Positions 17,010-25,938 of a stretch of DNA of 64,000 bases are shown in pieces (within the stretch, counting starts at the first letter, position 1; every line of letters begins with the position of its first letter). The notes under the pieces were generated by a model, which saw only the letters and a program-made list of their open reading frames with translations, was not told the origin of the DNA and ran no database searches. Position numbers and translations under genes: made by a program. The stretch is from Streptomyces cyaneogriseus subsp. noncyanogenus (GTDB lineage: Bacteria; Actinomycetota; Actinomycetes; Streptomycetales; Streptomycetaceae): positions 3,038,001 through 3,102,000 of the forward strand of contig NZ_CP010849.1 in assembly GCF_000931445.1 (NCBI RefSeq), written 5' to 3'.

Positions 17010-18344
17010 ATGACCCGGGGTCGTGGCTACGCCCTGCTCGCCGCGGTCGTCGCGACGATCGTGGCCCTGTCCGCCGCTCTCTACGCCGGGGTCGCGGCCG
17101 ACGACGGCACGAGCAAGAGCGGCGGCCTGGCCGGCGGCCGCCACCCGCACAACCCCGCCGCACCCGCCTCCGCCGGCACCTGGGTGGGCACCTGGGCCAC
17201 CGCGCCGGCCGCGGCCGAGCCGGGCACCGGGGCGAGCGGCCTGGCGGGCCGCTCGGTACGCAACGTGGTGCACACGACCGTCGGCGGTACGAGTGCCCGC
17301 ATCACGCTGTCCAATCTCTACGGGCGGTCGCCGCTGACCATCACCCACGCCTCCATCGCCCTGGCGGCCGGCGGGGACTCCGCCGCCGCCGTCCCCGGCA
17401 CCATGCGGCGGCTGACGTTCACCGGCAGCCCGCGGGTGGTCATCCCCGCCGGCGGGCAGGTGACCAGCGACGCCGCCCGCCTGGCCGTCCCGCACGACGC
17501 CGACGTCCTGGTCACCACCTACTCCCCCACCCCGTCGGGCCCGGTCACCTACCACCCGCACGCGCGGCAGACCAGCTACCTCGCCGACGGCGACCGCGCC
17601 GCGGACATCACCCCCGCCGCGTACACCGAGCGGACCTCGTACTGGCGCTACCTGACCGCGCTGGACGTGCTGAGCAACGAGGCGGAGGGCACCGTCGTCG
17701 TCATCGGCGACTCGATCACCGACGGCATCTCCTCCACCATGGACGCCGACCGCCGCTGGACCGACGTCCTCGCCGCACGGCTGCGCGCCGCGGTGGCGGC
17801 CGGCCGGGACGCGCCCCGCTACGGTGTCGTCAACGAGGGCATCAGCGGCAACCGGGTGCTGACCCCGGGGCGGGGCCGGCCGGCCGACAACCCCAGCGGC
17901 ATCGAGCGGTTCCCCCGGGACGTGCTCGCCCGCGCCAACGTCAAGGCCGTCGTCATCGTCCTCGGCGTCAACGACATCCTGCGCCACCCGGGCGTCGCCG
18001 ACCCGGAGGCGATCCTGGACGGGCTGCGCACCATGACCGGCCAGGCCCACGCGCGCGGGCTGCGGGTCGTCGGCGCGACCGTGATGCCGTTCGGCGGCCA
18101 CCGCGGCTACACCGCCGCCCGGGAGGCGGTACGGCAGCGGATCAACGCCGAGATCCGGGCGGGCCGGGTCTTCGACGCCGTCGTCGACTTCGACAAGGCG
18201 CTGCGCGACCCGTACGACCCGCGCCGGCTGCGCTCCGAGTACGACTGCGGCGACCATCTGCACCCCAGCGACCGGGGGTACGCGCGGATGGGCGAGGTGT
18301 TCGACCTGGAGGACCTGAAGGGGGCGGCCCCGGCGGAGCTGTGA
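17010..18344 (+). CDS. Secreted SGNH/GDSL hydrolase
   Basis: 444 residues, start after CCGAGGAG. The signal sequence is MTRGRGYALLAAVVATIVAL SAALYAGVA. The SGNH blocks are visible: VVIGDSITDG (nucleophile Ser), NEGISGNRVL, VIVLGVNDIL and DHLHPSDRGY (catalytic Asp/His). An N-terminal beta domain with TWVGTWATAP (about 57-220) is usual in extracellular Streptomyces esterases of this type. It is probably a carbohydrate or lipid esterase acting outside the cell. Confidence 0.9.
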   Translation: MTRGRGYALLAAVVATIVALSAALYAGVAADDGTSKSGGLAGGRHPHNPAAPASAGTWVGTWATAPAAAEPGTGASGLAGRSVRNVVHTTVGGTSARITLSNLYGRSPLTITHASIALAAGGDSAAAVPGTMRRLTFTGSPRVVIPAGGQVTSDAARLAVPHDADVLVTTYSPTPSGPVTYHPHARQTSYLADGDRAADITPAAYTERTSYWRYLTALDVLSNEAEGTVVVIGDSITDGISSTMDADRRWTDVLAARLRAAVAAGRDAPRYGVVNEGISGNRVLTPGRGRPADNPSGIERFPRDVLARANVKAVVIVLGVNDILRHPGVADPEAILDGLRTMTGQAHARGLRVVGATVMPFGGHRGYTAAREAVRQRINAEIRAGRVFDAVVDFDKALRDPYDPRRLRSEYDCGDHLHPSDRGYARMGEVFDLEDLKGAAPAEL

Positions 18345-18352
18345 CCGCCCGC

Positions 18353-18442
18353 CGAGCCACCGGGACGGGCCGAGCCACCGGGACGGGCCGAGCCACCGGG
18401 ACGGGCCGAGCCACCGCGGCGGGCCGAGCCACCGCGGCGGGC
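18353..18442. repeat. Five tandem 18-bp repeats
   Basis: Three identical units CGAGCCACCGGGACGGGC followed by two CGAGCCACCGCGGCGGGC, between the convergent ends of the SGNH and DUF1707 genes. It is an intergenic minisatellite that may vary in copy number between strains. Confidence 0.9.
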
Positions 18443-18474
18443 GGGGCCGCCGGGGACGGGCGCCCGGCCGTCCC

Positions 18475-19341
18475 TCAGCCCTCCTCGCCCCGGCCCCGCT
18501 CCCGCTCCTGCCCCCGCCGGTCGGCCTGGTCCGGCCGGCCGCGCAGGTGGGAGCGGTCCAGCCCGTGCGGGTCGTCCAGGCCGTGCCGGCCGTGCGCCAG
18601 GTCGCGGTGGTCCTCCAGCATCCTGCGGTGCGCGTCCGCCACGTCCGGCCGGACCGAGTCCCGCAGCAGCTTCCTCTCCTCCTTGCGCTCCAGCCGCTCC
18701 CGGCGGCGCTCCTCCTTCAGCCGCCGCTGCTCCGCCCGGGAGGCCTTGCGCTCCACGCCCACGCCGCCCCAGAAGGCGAACCCGGTCACGATCACGCGCG
18801 GGGCGCCGGGATCGCCGGGCACGCCCTCCTCGCGGTGGTCGAACCCGCCCATGAACCCCAGGCCGCGCACCACCACCTCGACGCCGGGCGGCACGATCAC
18901 CGCCATGCCGCCCATGACCGCGACGCAGTTGATGACGACCTCGCGGTCCGCGAAGACGGCCTCCCGCAGGTCGATCTCGCCGCCGCCCCAGAAGACGAAG
19001 GCGTCGAACCGCTTCGGCACGGTCCAGCGGCCCTTGCGCTGGAACCCGGACATGACGGCGGCGGCCCAGGACGACGTCCCCTCGCCGCCGGTGATCCGGT
19101 CCGCCCACCGCTCGTGCTCCGCGGGCTCCTTCGTCATCGGCACCCGGCGCGCGGGGCCGGCCGGCAGGTCCCGGGTGAGCGGCGCGAGCTCCCCGTACGT
19201 CCGGGCCCGGTAGGCGGCGTCCAGCCGCTGCTCGAACTCCGGCATGTCCAGCCGGCCCTCCGCGAGGGCGTCCCCCAGGATCTCGGCGACTCGTTCGCGG
19301 TCGGCGTCGGAGGCGCGCAGCTCCGGGGCGTCGTCGGTCAT
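18475..19341 (-). CDS. DUF1707 / LiaF-like envelope-stress protein
   Basis: 288 residues. The N-terminal DUF1707 domain (LRASDADRERVAEILGDALA, about 8-60, ending LTRDLP) is followed by a LiaF-like beta region with VFWGGGEIDLREAVF and VAVMGGMAVIVPPGVEVVV. The C-terminal 90 residues are a highly charged basic helix (RRLKEERRRERLERKEERKL) then a His/Arg/Asp-rich tail. It is likely a cytoplasmic or membrane-associated regulator of envelope response; function inferred only from family. Confidence 0.82.
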   Translation of the reverse strand: MTDDAPELRASDADRERVAEILGDALAEGRLDMPEFEQRLDAAYRARTYGELAPLTRDLPAGPARRVPMTKEPAEHERWADRITGGEGTSSWAAAVMSGFQRKGRWTVPKRFDAFVFWGGGEIDLREAVFADREVVINCVAVMGGMAVIVPPGVEVVVRGLGFMGGFDHREEGVPGDPGAPRVIVTGFAFWGGVGVERKASRAEQRRLKEERRRERLERKEERKLLRDSVRPDVADAHRRMLEDHRDLAHGRHGLDDPHGLDRSHLRGRPDQADRRGQERERGRGEEG

Positions 19342-19373
19342 GACAGCAGCCTACGAGGGCGTCGCGCCCGGCA

Positions 19374-20351
19374 CTACGCGCTCGCCCGATCCTCGTACAT
19401 CCGCGCGATCACCGTCTCGATGTCCGGCTCCCGCACCGACAGGTCGACCAGCGGGTACGCGGCCGCGATCCGCGCCACCAGCCCGGCCGCCGGCTCCGAG
19501 GCCGGGAAGGCCAGCCACTGGCGCGGCCCCTCCACCCGCACCACCCGCGCCGGTGCCGGGGCGTCGATCGGCGGCAGCTCCCGCTCCAGGTCCACCACCA
19601 GGGTCCGTTCGCTCTCCCCCGCCTCGTGCAGCCCGGCCACCGGGCCGTCGTACATCAGCCGCCCGTGGTCGATGACCATCACCCGCGAGCACAGCTGCTC
19701 GATGTCCTGGAGGTCGTGCGTGGTGAGCAGCACCGTCGTGCCGCGCTCGGCGTTCAGCTCCCGCAGGAACTCCCGCACCCTCGCCTTGGAGACCACGTCC
19801 AGGCCGATCGTCGGCTCGTCGAGGTAGAGCACCTCCGGGTCGTGCAGCAGGGCCGCCGCGATGTCGCCGCGCATCCGCTGGCCCAGCGACAGCTGCCGCA
19901 CCGGGACGTCGAGCAGAGCGCCCAGCCCGAGGAGTTCCACGCACCGGTCGAGGTTCTCCCGGTAGCGGGCGTCCGGGATGCGGTACATGCGGTGCGCCAG
20001 CCGGTAGGAGTCGATCAGCGGCAGATCCCACCACAGGGTCGTGCGCTGCCCGAACACCACCCCGATGCGGTGCGCCAGCCGGGTCCGCTCCCGGGAGGGG
20101 TCGATGCCCGCCACCCTCACCCGGCCCCCGCTCGGGGTGAGGATGCCGGTGAGCATCTTGATCGTGGTGGACTTCCCGGCGCCGTTGGGCCCGATGTAGC
20201 CGACCATCTCCCCCGGCGCCACGGTGAACGACAGCCCGTCCACCGCCCGCACCCGCCGCCGCTCCCGTTTCAGGAAGCCCGTCCTGCGGCGCACGTCGAA
20301 GACCTTCTCGACCCCGTCCAGCACGATGAATCCGCCGAAACCGTCGTCCAT
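19374..20351 (-). CDS. ABC-2 type exporter ATP-binding protein
   Basis: 325 residues. Walker A GPNGAGKST, Q-loop VVFGQRTTLWWDLP, signature LSLGQRMRGD, Walker B VLYLDEPTIGLD and the H-loop TTHD are all intact; the C-terminal 80 residues form an accessory domain. It energises the two membrane proteins encoded just upstream (6 bp spacing). The VFGQRTTLWWDLP form belongs to the family paired with DUF990-type permeases. Substrate unknown. Confidence 0.92.
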   Translation of the reverse strand: MDDGFGGFIVLDGVEKVFDVRRRTGFLKRERRRVRAVDGLSFTVAPGEMVGYIGPNGAGKSTTIKMLTGILTPSGGRVRVAGIDPSRERTRLAHRIGVVFGQRTTLWWDLPLIDSYRLAHRMYRIPDARYRENLDRCVELLGLGALLDVPVRQLSLGQRMRGDIAAALLHDPEVLYLDEPTIGLDVVSKARVREFLRELNAERGTTVLLTTHDLQDIEQLCSRVMVIDHGRLMYDGPVAGLHEAGESERTLVVDLERELPPIDAPAPARVVRVEGPRQWLAFPASEPAAGLVARIAAAYPLVDLSVREPDIETVIARMYEDRASA

Positions 20352-20357
20352 GATCCG

Positions 20358-21203
20358 CTAACTCCCCGTACTCCGGTAGGAACGCAACCCCGCCCCCCAC
20401 GCCAGCCCCGCCAGCGCACAGCACACCCCGGCCACCGCAGGCGAGGCGAACGCCGTCCACACCGGCAGATCCAGCGGATACGGCCGCCCCAGCACGTACG
20501 ACGCCGGCAGCCAGTTGACGAACGCCAGCGGCAGCACGAACGTCACCCCCCGCACCAGCTCCTGCGCGAACAGCGCCGGCGGGTACTGCAACAGCGTCGT
20601 CCCGCCGTAGGTGAACGCGTTCGACACCTCGGCCGCGTCCTGCGCCACGAACTGGAACGCCGCCCCCGCCACGAACACCGCGCAGAAGATCGCCGCCCCG
20701 CTCACCACCATCACCGGCACCAGCAGCAGCCTGCCCGGCGTCCAGTCCGCCTCCACCGCCGCCAGCGCCCAGCCCAGCACCAGCGCCCCCTGCGCGAGCC
20801 GGCCCACCCGGCGCAGCGCGAACCGGTCCGCCGCCAGTTGCGCCAGCACCGGCGCCGGACGCACCAGCAGCGTGTCCAGCGTGCCGTCCCGCACCCGGCG
20901 CCCCAGCCGCTCCACCGAGCCGATCGCGAGGTCGGCCAGTCCGAAGGCGAGACCGGACAGGCCGTACAGGAAGGCGATCTCCGGCAGCGACCAGCCGCCG
21001 AGCGCGTCCACCCGGGAGAACATCAGCAGGATCGCGACGAAGTCCAGCCCGGTCACCACGCAACTCGCCACCGCGGTCATCACGAAGGACGCCCGGTAGG
21101 CCATCGTGGAGCGGATCCACATCGCCGCGATCAGCAGGTAGGCCCGCAGCCCCTCGGCCACCCGGCCGCCGCCCCCGTACGGCCGCACGCGCGCCTCACC
21201 CAC
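20358..21203 (-). CDS. ABC-2 family permease (second subunit)
   Basis: 281 residues with about six membrane segments (for example VMTAVASCVVTGLDFVAILL and LVPVMVVSGAAIFCAVFVAG) and the loop SVERLGRRVRDGTLDTLLVR, a typical ABC-2/DUF990 coupling loop. It overlaps the first permease by 8 bp and lies 6 bp before the ATPase gene. Together these genes form one heterodimeric exporter. Confidence 0.88.
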   Translation of the reverse strand: MGEARVRPYGGGGRVAEGLRAYLLIAAMWIRSTMAYRASFVMTAVASCVVTGLDFVAILLMFSRVDALGGWSLPEIAFLYGLSGLAFGLADLAIGSVERLGRRVRDGTLDTLLVRPAPVLAQLAADRFALRRVGRLAQGALVLGWALAAVEADWTPGRLLLVPVMVVSGAAIFCAVFVAGAAFQFVAQDAAEVSNAFTYGGTTLLQYPPALFAQELVRGVTFVLPLAFVNWLPASYVLGRPYPLDLPVWTAFASPAVAGVCCALAGLAWGAGLRSYRSTGS

Positions 21204-22002
21204 CCTGGACCACCACCCTCCGGGTCGCCGCCGACTGCACCAGCCGTCCCGCCGCCAGCAGCACCAGCGCCCACCCGGCCTGGAAGGCGTAGGTGCCCAG
21301 CGGATCGGCCTCCCCCAGCAGCACGTCCGCCGGGCCCTGGAGCAGCGACGACCACGGCAGGGCCCGTACGACCTCCCCGAGCGCCCCCGGGAACACGTTC
21401 AGCGGCAGCAGCATCCCCGAGCAGAAGAACCCGGCGATCCACGACAGTTGCAGCACCCCCGTGCCGTCCAGCAGCCAGAACGCCGAGAGCGCCACCAGGA
21501 ACCGGATCGCGAAGCTCACCACCATCGCCAGCACCACCGCGACCAGGAACGCGCCCCAGACCGCCGCCTCCCCGGGCAGCCGGACCGGGAAGAACAGCGC
21601 CCCGATCGCGAACGGCACCACCCCGCGCCCCAGGAGCTGGAAGAACGCCCGGCCCAGATCGGCGGCCAGCCACCAGAGCTGGAGATCGGCCGGCCGGTAC
21701 AGATCGACGGCGACATCACCCGTCCGGATGCGTTCCATCAGCTCGTCCTCGATGCCCCCGCCGCCGATCGCCAGCGTGGACAAGAACGCCTGCCCGAGCC
21801 ACACGTAGGTGACCGCCTGCGCCTGGTCATATCCCCCGAGCTGCGGCTTCTGCGCCCACAGCGCCAGATGGACATGGACCAGAATCAGTCCGAAGACGGT
21901 GTTGGTGAACACCCCGGCCGCAGTGGCCGCCCGATAGGTCGCGTACCGTCGGAAGCCCCCCGCCGCCACGGCCGCGTACAACCGCCCCGCGCCCACACCC
22001 AC
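21196..22002 (-). CDS. ABC-2 family permease (first subunit)
   Basis: 268 residues, about six membrane segments, with the coupling loop ELMERIRTGDVAVDLYRPAD characteristic of ABC-2/DUF990 exporters. First gene of the operon 22002 to 19374, transcribed leftward and divergent from the penicillin-binding protein gene. Confidence 0.88.
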   Translation of the reverse strand: MGVGAGRLYAAVAAGGFRRYATYRAATAAGVFTNTVFGLILVHVHLALWAQKPQLGGYDQAQAVTYVWLGQAFLSTLAIGGGGIEDELMERIRTGDVAVDLYRPADLQLWWLAADLGRAFFQLLGRGVVPFAIGALFFPVRLPGEAAVWGAFLVAVVLAMVVSFAIRFLVALSAFWLLDGTGVLQLSWIAGFFCSGMLLPLNVFPGALGEVVRALPWSSLLQGPADVLLGEADPLGTYAFQAGWALVLLAAGRLVQSAATRRVVVQGG

Positions 22003-22195
22003 CGCCCTCCTGACCCGCCGGGCACCGAAGCGCAGGAGCCTAGTGCGCCCGGCCGCCGGCGAGCCACGGGATTTTCGCGAGTGTGCCGGTCACCGGGAAC
22101 GGAACGCGCGGTGCGAGAGTCTTCAGGGGGGACGCATTTGGCGTACGAGGCCGTACGGGAAACGTACGACGCGAAAACAGGAGTCCGTGCACGAC

Positions 22196-24574
22196 ATGAG
22201 CGACGAGCCGCAGCAGCCGAACAAGGGCTGGGCACCGGGAGCGCCCCAGGCGGCCGACGAACCCGGAGGCGACAAGCCGACCACACGCAGGCGCACCGGC
22301 TGGCGCCGGCTGTTCCCCACCTGGCGGATGACGCTGACGATCTGCGTCGTCGGCCTCGTGCTGCTGGCCGGCGGCCTCTTCCTCGGCTACTCGCTGGTCA
22401 AGATCCCGCCCGCCAACGCGCTCGCCACCAAGCAGAGCAACGTCTTCCTGTACGCCGACGGCAGCCAGCTCGCGCGCGACGGCGAGGTCAACCGGGAGAG
22501 CGTCTCGCTCGCCCACATCTCCAAGGACGCCCAGCACGCCGTGCTGGCCGCCGAGGACCGGGACTTCTACACCGAGTCCGCCGTCGACCCCACCGCCATG
22601 GTCCGCGCCGCCTGGAACACCGCCACCGGCAAGGGCAAGCAGTCCGGCTCGACCATCACCCAGCAGTACGTCAAGAACTACTACCTGGGCCAGGAGCAGA
22701 CCGTCACCCGCAAGGTGAAGGAGTTCTTCATCGCGATCAAGCTGGACCGCGAGAAGAGCAAGGAAGAGATCCTGGAGGGCTACCTCAACACCAGCTACTT
22801 CGGCCGCAACGCCTACGGCATCCAGGCCGCCGCCCAGGCGTACTACGGCGTGGACGCCACCGAACTGGACCCGGCCCGCGGCGCCTACCTCGCCGCCCTG
22901 CTCAACGCGCCGAGCGAGTACGACGTCGTCGCCCACCCGGAGAACAGGTCCGCCGCCGAGAGCCGCTGGAACTACGTCCTGGACGGCATGGTCAAGAAGG
23001 GCTGGCTCACCCGGTCCGAGCGGGACGGCATGAAGTTCCCGATGCCGAAGGAGACCACCGTCTCCACCGGCCTGTCCGGGCAGCGCGGCTACATCGTCCA
23101 GATCGTCACGGACTACCTGGTCAAGAACAAGATCGTCGACGAGGAGTCCCTCGACGCGGGCGGCTACCGGATCACCACCACGCTCCAGAAGGACAAGCAG
23201 GACGCCTTCGTCAAGGCCGTCGACGACCAGCTGATGTCGAAGCTCGACCCCGACCGCAAGGTCGACACCTACGTCCGCGCGGGCGGTGCCTCGGTCGACC
23301 CCAAGACCGGCAAGGTCGTCGCGATGTACAACGGCATCGACTACGTGAAGCAGTACACCCCCAACGCCACCCGCCGCGACTTCCAGGTCGGCTCCACCTT
23401 CAAGCCGTTCGTCTTCACCTCGGCCGTGGAGAACGCCTCCCGCACCCAGGACGGCCGCGCGATCACCCCGAACACCGTCTACGACGGCACCAACAAGCGG
23501 CCGGTGCAGGGCTGGGACGGCGGCTACTACGCCCCCGAGAACGAGGACCAGCACTCTTACGGCGACATCACCGTCCGCGAGGCCACCGACAAGTCGGTCA
23601 ACGCCGTCTACGCGCAGATGGCGGTCGACGTCGGCTCCGACAAGGTGAAGCAGACCGCGGTCGACCTGGGACTGCCGTCCGACACCCCCAACATGTACCC
23701 GAGCCCGTCCATCGCCCTGGGCACGGCCACCGCCAGCGTGCTCGACATGGCCGAGGCGTACGCCACGCTCGCCAACCACGGTGAGCACGGCACGTACACG
23801 CTCGTCGAGAAGGTCACCAAGGACGGCAAGCAGGAGATCGAGCTGCCCGCCCGGCAGGAGCGGCAGGCCGTCAGCCGCCAGGCCGCCGACACCACCACCT
23901 CCGTCCTGCGCGGCGTCGTCCAGAACGGCACCGCCACCGCCGCCCAGAACGCGGGCCGCCCGGCGGCCGGCAAGACCGGCACCGCGGAGGAGGACACGGC
24001 GGCCTGGTTCGCGGGCTACACCCCCGACCTCGCCACCGTCGTCGCCGTGATGGGCCAGGACCCGGTGACCGCCCGGCACAAGTCGCTGTACGGCGCGATG
24101 GGCCTGCCGCGCATCAACGGCGGCGGCGCGCCCACGGACATCTGGGCCCAGTACACCCGGGACGCGCTGGAGGGCCAGCCGGTCCGCGACTTCGACCTCC
24201 AGCTCCAGGCCGGCGCCGACACCGTGCGGCCCCTGCCCGCGAGCCCCTCGGCCGGCGAGGACTCCGGCGAGCCCGCCGACGCCGGCACCCCGTCGGGCCG
24301 GCCCGAGGGCGCCAGCCCCACGCCGGGCCAGGGCCAGGGCACCGGGGACGGCACCGCGACCGAGGGCAGCGGCACCGAGGACGGGGGCGCGGCCGCCGAC
24401 CCGACCGGCGGGACGGCGCCCGGCACCGGCACCGGCGCCCCGGAGGGCGGCACCGGGGAGGGCGACGGCCCGAGCGGCGACACCGGGGACGGCGGCGCGC
24501 CGGAGGACGGCACCGGGGACGGCGGCGCCGGGCCCACGGCCGGGGTCCCGCTGCCCCAGTCCCGCCGCGAGTGA
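22196..24574 (+). CDS. Class A penicillin-binding protein (transglycosylase/transpeptidase)
   Basis: 792 residues; ATG 22196 is used, though GTG 22187 after AGGAG is possible. A cytoplasmic basic N-terminus is followed by one membrane segment (about 46-66). The GT51 transglycosylase domain has catalytic Glu120 in AAEDRDFY and GSTITQQYVKNYYLG. The transpeptidase domain has SxxK in VGSTFKPF (about 398), SVN (about 466) and KTGTA (about 593). The last 110 residues are a Gly/Glu/Thr/Pro-rich extension outside the membrane. It polymerises and cross-links peptidoglycan. Confidence 0.93.
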   Translation: MSDEPQQPNKGWAPGAPQAADEPGGDKPTTRRRTGWRRLFPTWRMTLTICVVGLVLLAGGLFLGYSLVKIPPANALATKQSNVFLYADGSQLARDGEVNRESVSLAHISKDAQHAVLAAEDRDFYTESAVDPTAMVRAAWNTATGKGKQSGSTITQQYVKNYYLGQEQTVTRKVKEFFIAIKLDREKSKEEILEGYLNTSYFGRNAYGIQAAAQAYYGVDATELDPARGAYLAALLNAPSEYDVVAHPENRSAAESRWNYVLDGMVKKGWLTRSERDGMKFPMPKETTVSTGLSGQRGYIVQIVTDYLVKNKIVDEESLDAGGYRITTTLQKDKQDAFVKAVDDQLMSKLDPDRKVDTYVRAGGASVDPKTGKVVAMYNGIDYVKQYTPNATRRDFQVGSTFKPFVFTSAVENASRTQDGRAITPNTVYDGTNKRPVQGWDGGYYAPENEDQHSYGDITVREATDKSVNAVYAQMAVDVGSDKVKQTAVDLGLPSDTPNMYPSPSIALGTATASVLDMAEAYATLANHGEHGTYTLVEKVTKDGKQEIELPARQERQAVSRQAADTTTSVLRGVVQNGTATAAQNAGRPAAGKTGTAEEDTAAWFAGYTPDLATVVAVMGQDPVTARHKSLYGAMGLPRINGGGAPTDIWAQYTRDALEGQPVRDFDLQLQAGADTVRPLPASPSAGEDSGEPADAGTPSGRPEGASPTPGQGQGTGDGTATEGSGTEDGGAAADPTGGTAPGTGTGAPEGGTGEGDGPSGDTGDGGAPEDGTGDGGAGPTAGVPLPQSRRE

Positions 24575-24584
24575 CCGTCCCCGG

Positions 24585-24905
24585 TCAGTGACCGGAGGTC
24601 GCCTTCAGCCCCACCACGGCGACCAGCAGCAGACAGATGAAGAAGATCCGGGCGGCGGTGGCCGGCTCACCCAGCACCACCATGCCGAGCACCGCCGCAC
24701 CGGCCGCCCCGATCCCGACCCACACGCCGTAGGCGGTACCGATGGGCAGGGTGCGGGCGGCGTACGACAGCAGCACCATGCTGGCGACGATGCCGGCTCC
24801 GGTGAGCAGACTGGGGACGAGGCGGGTGAAGCCGTCGGTGTACTTCATCCCGATCGACCAGCCGACCTCGAGCAGACCCGCGACGATCAGCAGAACCCAC
24901 GCCAT
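24585..24905 (-). CDS. gdx: SMR-family guanidinium exporter (SugE/Gdx type)
   Basis: 106 residues, four membrane segments, ATG 24905 after CGGAGG. The central Glu13 is in AGLLEVGWSIGMKYTDGFTR, and GTAYGVWVGIGAAGAAVLGM follows, the signature of the Gdx (SugE) branch that exports guanidinium as a dual-topology dimer rather than the EmrE multidrug branch. A guanidine-III-like riboswitch lies directly upstream, which independently supports this assignment. The longer open frame upstream of 24905 covers the riboswitch and is not translated in this view. Confidence 0.92.
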   Translation of the reverse strand: MAWVLLIVAGLLEVGWSIGMKYTDGFTRLVPSLLTGAGIVASMVLLSYAARTLPIGTAYGVWVGIGAAGAAVLGMVVLGEPATAARIFFICLLLVAVVGLKATSGH

Positions 24906-24948
24906 GACGGCACCTCCGGATACGAACGACGTACGAACTGAACGGGGG

Positions 24949-24992
24949 TGCGTCGTCTTTGCCTTCACCCGGTACGGCGCGTCTCGTCGGGG
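24949..24992 (-). ncRNA. Guanidine-III (ykkC-III) riboswitch
   Basis: The minus strand from 24991 reads CCCGACGAGACGCGCCGTAC, then CGGGTGAAGGCAAAGACGAC GC. From memory, the Thermobifida fusca guanidine-III aptamer has the same order: CCGG, ACGAGG, GCGCCGUAC, CCGG, then CAAGACGG. The first helix is kept by a compensatory change (CCCG/CGGG here against CCGG/CCGG). GCGCCGT can pair as the pseudoknot with ACGACGC with one C-A mismatch. It starts about 85 nt before the gdx ATG and its end is about 45 nt before it, consistent with control of translation. Confidence 0.85.
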
Positions 24993-25011
24993 TCCTTCCA
25001 ACGTAGCAAAG

Positions 25012-25059
25012 AAAGGCCCGAGGGGCCGGTGACACTGGTCACCGGCCCCTCGGGCCTTT
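25012..25059. terminator. Perfect 22-bp hairpin terminator
   Basis: Arms 25012-25033 and 25038-25059 are exactly complementary around a four-base loop (ACTG), beginning AAAGGCCCGAGGGGCCGG and ending in CCTTT. It follows the GroES-like gene on the minus strand and separates it from the gdx riboswitch 20 bp on. Confidence 0.9.
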
Positions 25060-25092
25060 CACGGCCGACGATCCGCAGGCAGGACCGGACGG

Positions 25093-25449
25093 TTACAGGT
25101 ACAGCCCGGTGGAGTCCTCCGACCCCTCGAACCGGTCCGCGGCCACGGCGTGCAGATCGCGCTCGCGCATCAGCACGTACGCGACCCCGCGCACCTCCAC
25201 CTCGGCGCGGTCCTCGGGGTCGAACAGGACCCGGTCGCCCGGCTCCACCGTCCGCACGTTCTGGCCCACCGCGACCACCTCGGCCCACGCCAGCCGGCGG
25301 CCGACCGCCGCCGTGGCGGGAATCAGGATTCCGCCCCCCGAACGCCGCTCGCCCTCGCTCGTGTCCTGCCGCACGAGTACGCGGTCGTGCAGCATCCGGA
25401 TGGGCAGCTTGTCGTGCTGGGTGCTGTGCTCGTTTCTGTTGGCGCTCAC
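25093..25449 (-). CDS. GroES-like co-chaperonin family protein
   Basis: 118 residues from the GTG at 25449. The Cpn10 core is RMLHDRVLVRQDTSEGERRS through GGILIPATA (mobile-loop region), AEVVAVGQNVRTVEPGDRVLF and YVLMRERDLHAV. There is no groEL gene beside it, and an extra N-terminal tail of about 18 residues is present. It is a paralogue of GroES rather than the main groES, which is normally next to groEL in Streptomyces. Role unknown. Confidence 0.85.
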   Translation of the reverse strand: MSANRNEHSTQHDKLPIRMLHDRVLVRQDTSEGERRSGGGILIPATAAVGRRLAWAEVVAVGQNVRTVEPGDRVLFDPEDRAEVEVRGVAYVLMRERDLHAVAADRFEGSEDSTGLYL

Positions 25450-25514
25450 GCCCTTGAACCTACCTGCCTTCGACGCGTCCGTGGACGGGTGGGTGGCCCG
25501 AAATCCAGCCCTTG

Positions 25515-25844
25515 TCAGCTCTTGCGCCGCCGGGTGCCCAGGGCGAGCAGCCCCACCACGCCGACCACGACGAGGGCGACGGGCACGATCCGCTCCATCC
25601 GGGGCGCCCCCTCCTCGTCCACGAACCGGGCCTTCACGTCGCTGACGGCGCGATTGACGCCGACGTAGGCCCGGCCCAGCGTGTGATCGACGTTGGCGAC
25701 CACCTTGGCCTTCGCGTCCCCCATGATCGTCTTGGGGTGGACGCGCACCCCGATCTCGTCGAGCGTCTCGGCCAGCACCTCGCGACGGCGCCTGATGTCC
25801 GCCTCGATCTGCGCCGGGGTTCTCGTGTCCGACGTGTCCGCCAC
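25515..25844 (-). CDS. DUF3618 membrane-anchored protein
   Basis: 109 residues from the GTG at 25844 (GGAGG seven bases upstream). The N-terminal helix TPAQIEADIRRRREVLAETL DEIG is the DUF3618 hallmark; a single membrane segment IVPVALVVVGVVGLLALG precedes a basic C-terminus RRRKS. Function unknown. It is divergent from bcp. Confidence 0.85.
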   Translation of the reverse strand: MADTSDTRTPAQIEADIRRRREVLAETLDEIGVRVHPKTIMGDAKAKVVANVDHTLGRAYVGVNRAVSDVKARFVDEEGAPRMERIVPVALVVVGVVGLLALGTRRRKS

Positions 25845-25938
25845 CGTACGGCCTCCGAAGTGAAGCTGATGCTGTTCCGGACAGTCTGTCAGCTTCCCGC
25901 CGCGCCGCACTGTCAGGACCCCCGGTTACGCTAGATCG

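Noticed and set aside
15450..18263. A 937-codon open frame including the DUF445 gene
   Set aside because: The upstream 480 codons are antisense to the SGNH hydrolase and have shadow-type composition.
18353..18442. CRISPR array
   Set aside because: The units are directly adjacent without spacers and only five are present.
23608..24079. Long minus-strand open frames opposite the penicillin-binding protein
   Set aside because: High-GC shadow frames; no domain or ribosome site.
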